Source: Hungateiclostridiaceae bacterium UBA3934
GTDB lineage: Bacteria > Bacillota > Clostridia > Acetivibrionales > DTU013
Assembly: GCA_002385815.1 (NCBI GenBank)
Contig: DGEE01000082.1
Span: 2,152 to 13,296 of the forward strand
Direction of reading: 5' to 3'
Length of the DNA: 11,145 nucleotides
Positions within the stretch are counted from its first letter, which is position 1. Every line of letters starts with the position of its first letter. The notes below the pieces were generated by a model. The model saw only the letters and a list, made by a program, of their open reading frames with translations, was not told where the DNA came from and made no database searches. Shown piece after piece: positions 1 to 6,384 of this stretch. Made by a program: the position numbers and the translations under genes.

Positions 1-920
1 TGTGTTCTCAGTGCGGAAGCTGTGCGCTTCGCTATCACGACAGATTCCAGCGTTACACCGTCCAATAATTCCATCGCTTCCTCAAAGGATGACCCGCGGC
101 CCAGAAGCGTGCCAAGGCGCCGGGTACGCCCGCCGAATATCGTGACATACAGGTCTCCTGCCCCGGGTATGATGTTGTCAGCATCGCAGCCAGCCATCTT
201 CAGCAGCATCCGCATCTCCCGAATGCTCTGCTCAAACAGCGCGGCCTGTGGATTGTAATGCAGATCACAGCCTTCGCCGCATTCACGTTCCGCCAGTCCA
301 ACAGCCAGTGTCACGGCCAGCGCATATGCATTCTTGAGTGCGACAGCACATTCGATGCCGCGCACATCAGTAGACAGGCTAATGTGATAATAATCCGTTT
401 CAAGGATCGATTTCAGTCTGCGTAGTATATCCGCATCCCTGCCGCAGAAAAAAACAGCCGAATGGCGCCTGTCTGCGAGTTCATAGCTTGTGCACGGACC
501 GCCTATGGCATTCAGCGACAGCCGCCTGCCACCCAGTTTATTTTCATAGTATTCGGGATAGCTTATCAGTCCGCCATCCGGTGTATCGTACATGCCTTTT
601 GTCACAGACAACACTGGCAGGCTGGCGGGAATGACCGTGAGCACTTCGTCGAAAAACCATTCGACACCAAAGCTGCTGACTCCGCCGATCAGCAGGTCTG
701 CCCCCTTGACAGCGTTTTCGAATTCATCGAACTGAAAATAACTTATTCCATCAGGAAGTTGCCGTTTCAGCGTGATATGCCAGCCGCTTTCCCGGCAGTT
801 TTCTATTATTTCACGATCCAGCGGTGTTCCCACCAATCTCACTTCATGACCATTGTCGCGAGCCGGAAAGGTCAGTGCCGATGCCATCACCCCGGCGCCC
901 GCTATGGTGATTATGCTCAT
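1..920 (-). CDS. Glycerol-3-phosphate dehydrogenase-like NAD(P)-dependent oxidoreductase (GpsA superfamily), 3' end outside window
   Basis: This frame stays open from an ATG at 920 to the left edge, giving 306 residues; the C-terminus is missing (GpsA is usually about 330 aa). An N-terminal Rossmann fold is marked by GAGVMASAL (residues 8-16). Other GpsA-type signatures follow: SVTKGM (105-110, in place of the usual SKGI-like motif), GGPCTSYELADRR (140-152, where canonical GpsA has GPSFAxE), the catalytic-lysine segment ECAVALKNAYALA (K196), and GAGDLYVT followed by TRRLGTLLGRG (253-276, phosphate-binding region). GpsA reduces dihydroxyacetone phosphate to sn-glycerol-3-phosphate for lipid synthesis in the cytoplasm. 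The altered middle motif and the stretch GVSSFGVEWF (80-89) suggest a divergent subfamily whose substrate may differ. AAGGAG lies 8 bases upstream of ATG 920 but only 2 bases before the in-frame ATG at 926, so 920 is preferred. Family assignment is firm; exact substrate is inferred. Confidence 0.85.
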   Translation of the reverse strand, partial: MSIITIAGAGVMASALTFPARDNGHEVRLVGTPLDREIIENCRESGWHITLKRQLPDGISYFQFDEFENAVKGADLLIGGVSSFGVEWFFDEVLTVIPASLPVLSVTKGMYDTPDGGLISYPEYYENKLGGRRLSLNAIGGPCTSYELADRRHSAVFFCGRDADILRRLKSILETDYYHISLSTDVRGIECAVALKNAYALAVTLAVGLAERECGEGCDLHYNPQAALFEQSIREMRMLLKMAGCDADNIIPGAGDLYVTIFGGRTRRLGTLLGRGSSFEEAMELLDGVTLESVVIAKRTASALRT

Positions 921-1088
921 ATTCATCTCTCCTTGTCACCACATGTTGTCTTTGTTCCATATGCCCCCGGTTGCGTGCTCTGACTCCCGGAAATACAAAC
1001 CATCAGTGCAAAGCCTGTTTCTGCATGGTTATTTACCCGTGTACCCGCCTCCCGGGAACATAAACAGTGTTTCATTCCCTGACCATGC

Positions 1089-1119
1089 AAAAGGGCATAC
1101 CTTTCACAAAGATATGCCC
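1089..1119 (-). terminator. Rho-independent terminator after the SDR gene
   Basis: On the minus strand GGGCATA (1119-1113) pairs with TATGCCC (1099-1093). An inner CTTT/AAAG pairing closes a GTG loop, and four T follow (1092-1089). It lies about 30 bases past the SDR stop codon and separates that gene from the GpsA-like gene. The T tract is short, so efficiency may be moderate. The remaining 921-1088 stretch shows no convincing promoter; a short minus-strand frame there has no domain. Confidence 0.6.
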
Positions 1120-1151
1120 CCATGTCCATCAGATCCAATACACTGCGGACA

Positions 1152-1862
1152 TTACCACGGCAATATATCGCCTGTATGTGTCATGAACATCTGGTCTCCT
1201 GGCACTTCATCGATATTTACCGCTATATTTACTATGTTGTCCGCACTTTCATCCGGCGATACAGAATGTTTGCTCGCAAAAGCTCCGGGGCCTCCCATGG
1301 GTGTGCGCAGCCAACCGGGATGGAAGTTGATGATGCGGGCAGAGCGATCCCAAAGTTCATTGGAAAGTATTTTAGTACCCATATTCAGTGCAGCCTTGGA
1401 CATACAATAGCAGTATTCCTGCTTGCGTCTGCTGGCTCCTACACTCCCGGCCTCTGAAGAAATATTGACCACCAGGCTGCCCTCCTGTATCAGCGGCCAT
1501 ACAGCCTTACATATACGGAGCGCTCCCAGTGCATTTACATTGAACATCTGCATACCTGCGTCGAGATCAGTCTGCTCAAGACCCACCTTGTCTTCGAATC
1601 TGTATATGCCGGCCACATTATAAATAATATCCAGCTTCCGGCCCTCTGCCAGAACGTCTTTGACTGCTTCTGATACGCTTTCTGTCGACCCTATATCGCA
1701 TTGACAGATCTTCAGCCTTTCTGAAGATTCAGCCAGGCTCCTGAGTTCATCAGTCAGATTATAATCCATGGCATAAACTCTGTCGCCCATATCCAGATGC
1801 TTCCTGGTTATGCTGTAGCCCAGTCCGCGTCCTGCGCCTGTTACGATTATCGCTCTTCCCAT
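1152..1862 (-). CDS. Short-chain dehydrogenase/reductase, sniffer/C-factor-like
   Basis: A 236-residue classical SDR, likely a soluble cytoplasmic NAD(P)(H)-dependent oxidoreductase. The dinucleotide-binding motif TGAGRGLG is at residues 8-15. The structural NNAG motif appears as YNVAG (81-85). NISSEAGS (133-140) supplies the active-site Ser region, and YCMSKAALNM (152-161) holds the YxxxK pair Y152/K156. HPGWLRTPMGGPGA (181-194) closely resembles the HPGWVRTDMGG signature of the sniffer/CsgA (C-factor)/carbonyl-reductase-like SDRs, which is the basis for the subfamily call. The reading frame extends upstream to 1910, but AGGAGG at 1878-1873 lies 10 bases before ATG 1862, and the Rossmann strand begins immediately after it, so 1862 is the chosen start. 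It appears to be transcribed alone, with a hairpin terminator downstream. Substrate cannot be told from the sequence. Confidence 0.88.
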   Translation of the reverse strand: MGRAIIVTGAGRGLGYSITRKHLDMGDRVYAMDYNLTDELRSLAESSERLKICQCDIGSTESVSEAVKDVLAEGRKLDIIYNVAGIYRFEDKVGLEQTDLDAGMQMFNVNALGALRICKAVWPLIQEGSLVVNISSEAGSVGASRRKQEYCYCMSKAALNMGTKILSNELWDRSARIINFHPGWLRTPMGGPGAFASKHSVSPDESADNIVNIAVNIDEVPGDQMFMTHTGDILPW

Positions 1863-1934
1863 GATTTCCGGACCTCCTGTTTTATGTGAGTATTCGATGT
1901 ATTGCTGCAACTTGTTGTGTGTTCAGATAACTGC

Positions 1935-1952
1935 TCCGGCTTTTCCGCCGGA
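1935..1952 (-). other. Hairpin downstream of galM (weak terminator candidate)
   Basis: TCCGGC and GCCGGA form a perfect 6-bp GC-rich stem with a 6-base loop, 47 bases past the galM stop codon. No T tract follows on the minus strand, so it is not a canonical intrinsic terminator. It may protect the galM transcript 3' end or lie in the leader of the SDR gene. No strong promoter was found in the 1863-1998 gap. Confidence 0.3.
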
Positions 1953-1998
1953 TGACTTCATTTTGGTTTGAGTTCGTCTGTGCCCCGGCCTCTTTTCA

Positions 1999-3054
1999 CT
2001 ACTTCACTGAAAATTTATAAATCGTCGTATGTCTGTACTCTTCACCAGCTTTGAGGAAAGGTGAAGGGAAATGCTTGTGCCTGGTACCATTGGGGTAATA
2101 CTGAGTCTCAAGGCACAGGGCTCCTCTTTTGTCGTACACTGCACCACCTTTGCCTGTGACCCGGGTTATGGCATTGCCAGAATAGAACTGCATTCCGGGC
2201 TTTGTCGTGAATACCTCCATAAGTCTGCCGCTTACGGGTTCAAATACTTCCGCGGCTTTTTCAGGCTTATCCCCACTGACGTTCAGTACCCAGTTATGGT
2301 CATAACCATTCCCGCAGGCTATTTGATCATCTTTCGACTCAATACCCTCTCTCACCTTTTTCAGTGTTCTCAGATCCATAGGTGTATTTGACACGTCCCT
2401 GATCTCTCCTGTGGGTATACATTCATTGTTGATAACAGTGAAGCGGTCTGCGTTGATCATGATCTGATGATCCAGTATGTCTCCTGATCCATGGCCGGAC
2501 AGATTGAAGTATGCGTGATTCGTGAGATTTACCACAGTATCCTTGTCAGATACTGCAAAATAATCTATCCTGAGGCTGTTGTCATCTGTAAGCGTGTAAG
2601 TGACTTTCACATCAAGGTTGCCCGGATAGTTCTCTTCGCCGTCCGGACTCAGATACGAAAGCTGCAGTGCCTGAACGCCATCCTTTTCGATTGGCTCTGC
2701 CTGCCAAACCACCTTGTCGAATCCGCGTTTACCGCCATGCAGATGGTTGTTGCCGTCGTTTTTCGCCAGACGGTACGTTATGCCGTTCAAATCGAACTCC
2801 GCATTTTCGATCCTGTTTCCATGCCTGCCGATGATTGCCCCAAAATACTGGCCTATCTCCAGATACTGTTCCAGATTGTCATATCCGAGATTCACATCAT
2901 CGATATTTCCGTCCCTGTCCGGCACTTCGATACTGACGATGATACCTCCGTAGTTAATGATCCCAACAGACATCTTGTTTTTATTGCTCAGCTTATACAG
3001 ATATATCTCCGTACCGTCCTGCATTTTCCCAAAAAGGCTTTTTTCAATACCCAT
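1999..3054 (-). CDS. galM: Aldose 1-epimerase (galactose mutarotase)
   Basis: A 351-residue protein of normal length for GalM, which interconverts the alpha and beta anomers of galactose and glucose so that the Leloir pathway can use them. Motifs occur in family order: GRHGNRI (76-82), NDGNNHLHGG (99-108, substrate-contacting H106), LTNHAYFNLSG (177-187, catalytic-acid H180), GYDHNWVL (250-257, D252), GMQFYSGN (287-294), and ALCLETQYYPN (312-322, catalytic-base E316), closing with HFPSPFLKAGEEY. The frame extends to 3093, but GGAGG (3065-3061) lies 6 bases before ATG 3054 and the conserved protein starts there. No other galactose genes (galK, galT, galE) are in the window, so it appears to be a single-gene unit. 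A good promoter lies about 65 bases upstream. The protein has no signal peptide and should be cytoplasmic. Confidence 0.95.
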   Translation of the reverse strand: MGIEKSLFGKMQDGTEIYLYKLSNKNKMSVGIINYGGIIVSIEVPDRDGNIDDVNLGYDNLEQYLEIGQYFGAIIGRHGNRIENAEFDLNGITYRLAKNDGNNHLHGGKRGFDKVVWQAEPIEKDGVQALQLSYLSPDGEENYPGNLDVKVTYTLTDDNSLRIDYFAVSDKDTVVNLTNHAYFNLSGHGSGDILDHQIMINADRFTVINNECIPTGEIRDVSNTPMDLRTLKKVREGIESKDDQIACGNGYDHNWVLNVSGDKPEKAAEVFEPVSGRLMEVFTTKPGMQFYSGNAITRVTGKGGAVYDKRGALCLETQYYPNGTRHKHFPSPFLKAGEEYRHTTIYKFSVK

Positions 3055-3120
3055 ATGATACCTCCGTTCAGAAATGTGTGCATCAGTGTGCAAGTGTATG
3101 AAACAACACCCGCAACAAGT

Positions 3121-3149
3121 ATTTTACCATATATTATTGCCTGTACCAA
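3121..3149 (-). promoter_or_regulatory. Sigma-A-type promoter for galM
   Basis: Read on the minus strand, a -35 box TTGGTA (3149-3144) and a -10 box TAAAAT (3126-3121) are separated by 17 bases, with TGG directly before the -10 (extended -10). This would give a leader of about 60 bases before the galM start at 3054. A short dyad AATAAA/TTTATT (3165-3182) lies just upstream of the -35 and could be an operator, though it is AT-rich and may be chance. Confidence 0.6.
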
Positions 3150-3338
3150 ACATTATCCCGAACAAATAAACACTGCTTTATTGGCTGCACCGGCAACAGC
3201 GCGTGTTTACTTAAGAACTGCGGATGCAACTGCATTATTGCCTGCACCTGGCTAAATCACATGGGCAAATCGGCCGTGTTTCCGTAAACCACGCCGGCTT
3301 GTAAATGCGGAACTGTAGCAGACTTCAGAAATGGAACA
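3150..3338. other. Non-coding interval between the ABC operon and galM
   Basis: With the galM promoter and leader, this forms the 340-base gap from 3055 to 3395. I see no gene in it. An imperfect hairpin at 3272-3296 (CGTGTTT against AAACCACG with one bulged base) lacks a T tract. Nothing resembling a known riboswitch or a coding frame with its own ribosome binding site was found. Confidence 0.5.
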
Positions 3339-3372
3339 AATCCTGCTGACAGTGAAATATGTCAGCAGGATT
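3333..3372 (-). terminator. Terminator of the ABC importer operon
   Basis: A perfect 12-bp inverted repeat (3339-3350 with 3361-3372; core TCCTGCTGAC/GTCAGCAGGA) with a 10-base loop starts 24 bases past the substrate-binding-protein stop codon. On the minus strand it is followed by TTTGTT. The long stem and position fit an intrinsic terminator; the T tract is imperfect. Confidence 0.7.
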
Positions 3373-3395
3373 CTGCTTGTAGGAGAAGCGTTTGA

Positions 3396-4400
3396 TTATT
3401 TTTTAATACTCTTTATGGCCTTTTCTGCGAAGCTGTTGTCAACCAGGGCTTCGTGCGGCGCTTCCTTTTCGAGCTCACCGGCAGTCTTCATTACTTCCTG
3501 CAGCAGGTTCAGCGATTCCTCCTTCATAACCGGATCGGTACACCAGGTGTCCTGTTCCTTGTAGCGCCTGGCCACAGTGGTGAGCAGCTCCAGATCAGAG
3601 TCGGGGAAGGAATCCTTAATGGCTTCTGCCACCTCCTCCGGGGTATGGGTATCCACCCATATCTGCCCTCTGTATATGGCATTGGTGAATTTCTGTATGA
3701 TATCAGGATTCTTGCTGATATAGCTCTTTTTCGCATAGTAGGCGGTATACGGGATCTCGCCGCTGTCCTTGCCGACAGAGGCAACTATGTATCCTCTTCC
3801 TTCCCTCTCAAGAGTGGATGCCACCGGCTCGAACAGCGCCACATAGTCGCCCATGCCCCCGGTGAATGCGCCTGCCATCAAAGCAAACTGGGTGCTGGTA
3901 TCAAGCTCCACATCCTCTCCCGGCATCACTCCATGTTTCTTGAGCACGTATTCCAGCGTCATTTCAGGGACGCCACCCTTTCTGCCCGCAATTATGAACT
4001 TCCCCTTTGTGTCAGTCCACTTGAAATCAGGCTGGGGATACCTTCCGACCAGGAACGACCCGTCCCTCTTTGTCAGCTGTGCAAATACTACTGCATGATC
4101 TTCCTTTCCTTCGTTGTAGACATAGATTGCCGCCTCAGGCCCTGAAAAACCGATATCCGCCTGGCCTGAAAGCACTGCTGTCATAACTTTGTCTGCTCCC
4201 TGTCCGTTGATCAGGTCGATGGACAAGCCCTCTTCCTCGAAGAAGCCGAGATTGAGTGCAACGTACTGAGGTGCATAGAAAATCGAGTGTGTGACTTCAT
4301 TCAGCCTGATCTCGACAAGGTCTTTCTCTCCGCATGCTGCAAAGCTTATTGCGAGACTTATCACAAGTACGGCGGCCAAAAGAACTTTTAATGCTTTCAT
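3396..4400 (-). CDS. ABC transporter substrate-binding lipoprotein, NMT1/SsuA/TauA-like (COG0715 type)
   Basis: A 334-residue exported protein that would bind the substrate outside the membrane and deliver it to the permease encoded just upstream. A basic start (MKALK), a hydrophobic stretch and FAAC (20-23) form a signal peptide with a lipobox-like end, so C23 is the likely lipidated residue; Phe at the -3 position is less common than Leu. The mature part begins with the family hallmark EVTHSIFYAPQYVALNLGFF and GQADIGFSGPEAA, the typical first-lobe pattern of periplasmic-binding-like type II proteins for sulfonate, nitrate, taurine or hydroxymethylpyrimidine. No ThiY-type CCCFC motif is present, so the ligand is not assignable. 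AGGAG lies 8 bases before ATG 4400. It is the last gene of a three-gene operon, with a 61-base gap after the permease and a terminator after it. Confidence 0.88.
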   Translation of the reverse strand: MKALKVLLAAVLVISLAISFAACGEKDLVEIRLNEVTHSIFYAPQYVALNLGFFEEEGLSIDLINGQGADKVMTAVLSGQADIGFSGPEAAIYVYNEGKEDHAVVFAQLTKRDGSFLVGRYPQPDFKWTDTKGKFIIAGRKGGVPEMTLEYVLKKHGVMPGEDVELDTSTQFALMAGAFTGGMGDYVALFEPVASTLEREGRGYIVASVGKDSGEIPYTAYYAKKSYISKNPDIIQKFTNAIYRGQIWVDTHTPEEVAEAIKDSFPDSDLELLTTVARRYKEQDTWCTDPVMKEESLNLLQEVMKTAGELEKEAPHEALVDNSFAEKAIKSIKK

Positions 4401-4461
4401 TTACTTCTCTCCTTCCGGCTTATATTTCGATCAGATTCTCCTGCACTTTAGCTGGTTACTG

Positions 4462-5280
4462 TCATAAAGGCGTATGCCTGCCGCTCCTTATCAGCAATCT
4501 CTCGATATACACGACACCCTGGTACATGAGAGCCGCCGCTATCGACAGGATCAGTACACTCGTCATGACCAGGTCAAGCTGAAAAACCTGGCCCCCATAT
4601 ACGATCAGGTATCCGAGGCCGGCTTTTGAAACGAGGAATTCACCTACTATGACGCCCACCCAGGACAGTCCCACATTGACTTTCAAGGCGTTGATCATGA
4701 CCGGATACGATGAAGGCAGCACCACCTTGGTCAGCACCTGCAGCCGATTTGCCCCGAATGTCCTGACCAGCTTTATCTTTTCACTGTCAACTGACATAAA
4801 GCCATTGAGCACCTCAAGTATCGTGACAATAAGTGATATGGTGAGTGCTATGGCTATGATCGATGAAGGCCCTGCACCGATCCATACGATAAAGATCGGA
4901 CCGAGTGCTATTTTGGGCAGGCTGTTGAGAACCACAAGGTAGGGCTCCAGCACCCTGGATAAAAGCTCAGACCACCAAAGCACAATAGCTGTCAGTGTGC
5001 CTGCTATCGTCCCAAGCAGGAATCCGATCACTGTTTCAAGGCATGTGATCCCTGTATGATAGAACAGCTTTCCTTCCTGATACAGCCTGGCGATGGTATT
5101 CACTATTCTTGACGGCTGGCTGGTGATGAAAGGATCTATCAGTTTCATCCGCGCCATCAGCTCCCAGAGGGCAAAGACAGCAACCAGCAGGAACAACCGC
5201 AATGAAAGGATAAGTGCCTTCCTCATCCTGACCTTTCTCAGATATGCCAGATGTTCTTTTGAAATGCCGTTGCTGTTCAT
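4462..5280 (-). CDS. ABC transporter permease, SsuC/TauC-like
   Basis: A 272-residue integral membrane protein of the binding-protein-dependent inner-membrane-component family. Hydrophobic segments include one near residues 20-45 (ending FALWELMARM), VIGFLLGTIAGTLTAIV, and a run containing the cytoplasmic EAA-type loop LPKIALGPIFIVWIGAG, which docks on the ATPase. Later segments include VNVGLSWVGVIVGEFLV and the C-terminal LVMTSVLILSIAAALMYQGVVYIE. It is expected to work as a homodimer. An in-frame ATG at 5301 exists, but AGGAG (5293-5289) lies 8 bases before ATG 5280, so 5280 is chosen. The gene sits 40 bases after the ATPase and 61 before the substrate-binding protein. Family is clear; substrate is unknown. 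Confidence 0.9.
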   Translation of the reverse strand: MNSNGISKEHLAYLRKVRMRKALILSLRLFLLVAVFALWELMARMKLIDPFITSQPSRIVNTIARLYQEGKLFYHTGITCLETVIGFLLGTIAGTLTAIVLWWSELLSRVLEPYLVVLNSLPKIALGPIFIVWIGAGPSSIIAIALTISLIVTILEVLNGFMSVDSEKIKLVRTFGANRLQVLTKVVLPSSYPVMINALKVNVGLSWVGVIVGEFLVSKAGLGYLIVYGGQVFQLDLVMTSVLILSIAAALMYQGVVYIERLLIRSGRHTPL

Positions 5281-5320
5281 GCTGATCACTCCTTTTGACA
5301 TAGGAACAGGGATCCGGCTG

Positions 5321-6088
5321 CTAAAAGTGTATGTCCAGATCCTTCCATATGCTGTTGAAATAATGCCTGAATTCGGGTGCTTCCCTGCAGCTCATAGGTG
5401 TTTTCCTGTCACAGGTCAGTCTGATGGGATATATCTTTTTGATCGTACCCGGCCTCTTCGTAAGCACCACCACGCGGTCCGCCATGCTGATGCTCTCTGC
5501 GATATCATGAGTGACCAATATGGCTGTCTTGTTCTCACGCTTTATGATAGAGTAGATATCTTCAGCCACTGCCAGTCTGGTCTGGTAATCCAGGGCGGAA
5601 AATGCCTCATCGAGAAGCAGTATCTGCGGATTGACGGCCAGTGTCCTTATAAGTGCAGCTCTCTGTCGCATCCCGCCGGACAACTGGTTCGGATACTTAT
5701 CCCTGAATTCGGAAAGGCCGTATGTCTCAAGAAGCTTCAACACATAAGCCCTTGTGTGGCTGTCCAGGGTCCGGGTGATCTCAAGTCCCAGGATAACATT
5801 CTCGTAAATGGTCCTCCATTCAAAAAGATAGTCCTTCTGGAGCATATAGCCCACCTGATTGTCAGGTCCGGCCACCTGTCTGCCTCCAATGATAACAGAC
5901 CCTTCAGTGGGCTTCAGAAGTCCTGCCATCAGAGACAGAAGTGTTGACTTTCCGCACCCGCTGGGGCCGACTATGCTGATGAATTCACCCTCATCCACTT
6001 CCAGATTTATATGCTCGAGTGCCGTGATCTCACCATTCAGCGAGTGATACTTCATTCCAAGATTATGTACTTCCACTATAGCTCCCAA
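5321..6088 (-). CDS. ABC transporter ATP-binding protein, SsuB/TauB-like
   Basis: A 255-residue ATPase that energises the importer encoded next to it. Walker A is GPSGCGKST (41-49), the Q-loop glutamine is Q84 in YMLQKDYLFEW, the signature is LSGGMRQR (136-143), Walker B is ILLLDEAFSALD (156-167), and the switch histidine is H194 in LVTHD. The C-terminal tail KRPGTIKKIYPIRL and FRHYFNSIW is typical of nitrate/sulfonate/taurine-class ATPases. The start is not obvious. The frame reaches a GTG at 6112 with no ribosome binding site, whereas GGAGG (6101-6097) lies 8 bases before an in-frame TTG at 6088, so TTG 6088 is preferred. The alternative GTG at 6076 would be 20 bases from that site. First gene of the operon. 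Confidence 0.9.
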   Translation of the reverse strand: MGAIVEVHNLGMKYHSLNGEITALEHINLEVDEGEFISIVGPSGCGKSTLLSLMAGLLKPTEGSVIIGGRQVAGPDNQVGYMLQKDYLFEWRTIYENVILGLEITRTLDSHTRAYVLKLLETYGLSEFRDKYPNQLSGGMRQRAALIRTLAVNPQILLLDEAFSALDYQTRLAVAEDIYSIIKRENKTAILVTHDIAESISMADRVVVLTKRPGTIKKIYPIRLTCDRKTPMSCREAPEFRHYFNSIWKDLDIHF

Positions 6089-6384
6089 AATACCATCCTC
6101 CGCATTGAGCACTGCAGGCTGACATTTTTATCTGCCTCATTCGAATCCTGACGATCCCGGGGCAGGAATTTTATGTACATTACAGTATATAAATCCGGAG
6201 ATGAAACAGTGAAAGAAAATTGTGATCCTTCCACCGGAAGGCTTGTCCGGTCAGCTGAAGAAATGCGGTGCACCGGTAACTGTAACTCAGCCACTTGATA
6301 TATTTCGATATCTGTTGCAGAATTTTTGTGATATGTGGTAAAATGTACTAAATGGTCATCAGCGATAATTCCCAGGAGGTTTCT
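6089..6384. promoter_or_regulatory. Divergent control region between the ABC operon and the FIST gene
   Basis: This 296-base interval holds the leaders and promoters of both units. Visible elements are a TATACT -10-like box for the ABC operon (minus, 6189-6184, weak -35), a compact hairpin CCTTCC-ACC-GGAAGG (6227-6241), a perfect 10-bp palindrome CGGTGCACCG (6266-6275) and the dyad GATAT/ATATC (6297-6312). None matches a TPP, guanidine or other riboswitch core that I can recognise. A minus-strand frame at 6076-6294 has no recognisable domain and no convincing ribosome binding site and is treated as chance. The palindromes are operator candidates only. Confidence 0.4.
6315..6344 (+). promoter_or_regulatory. 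Promoter for the FIST-thpR unit
   Basis: A -10 box TAAAAT (6339-6344) is preceded by TGG, making an extended -10. A weak -35 candidate TTGCAG (6315-6320) lies 18 bases upstream. The start codon at 6385 would have a leader of about 34 bases. The same TGGTAAAAT sequence forms the -10 of the galM promoter. Confidence 0.5.

Noticed and set aside
923..1138. A 71-codon minus-strand frame in the spacer upstream of the GpsA-like gene
   Set aside because: It begins inside or just after the SDR terminator, has no good binding site, and shows no domain.
462..1410. Overlapping plus-strand frames (462-983, 853-1410) across the GpsA-like gene, the spacer and the SDR 3' end
   Set aside because: The minus strand carries strong enzyme signatures in both flanks, and the frames cross a terminator hairpin.
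2491..3255. A 254-codon plus-strand open frame opposite galM
   Set aside because: The minus strand encodes a complete, motif-perfect GalM here. The plus frame shows no family features and runs into the galM promoter.
3272..3296. Imperfect hairpin between galM and the ABC operon as a terminator
   Set aside because: It has a bulged stem and no T tract on either strand. The 3339-3372 hairpin explains operon termination better.
3453..4145. A 230-codon plus-strand frame opposite the substrate-binding protein
   Set aside because: It is the shadow of a clearly recognised gene, with no signal for translation.
5093..5947. A 284-codon plus-strand frame opposite the permease and ATPase
   Set aside because: It spans two real minus-strand genes, and its product matches nothing recognisable.
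6076..6294. A 72-codon minus-strand frame overlapping the start of the ABC ATPase gene
   Set aside because: No recognisable domain and no clear ribosome binding site. It occupies the divergent promoter region.
6113..6351. A riboswitch upstream of the ABC operon (TPP or guanidine-type)
   Set aside because: I looked for the conserved TPP core (CTGAGA and the ACCTGA...GGATAATG-like part) and the ykkC-type segments on the minus strand and found neither. Only short hairpins are present.
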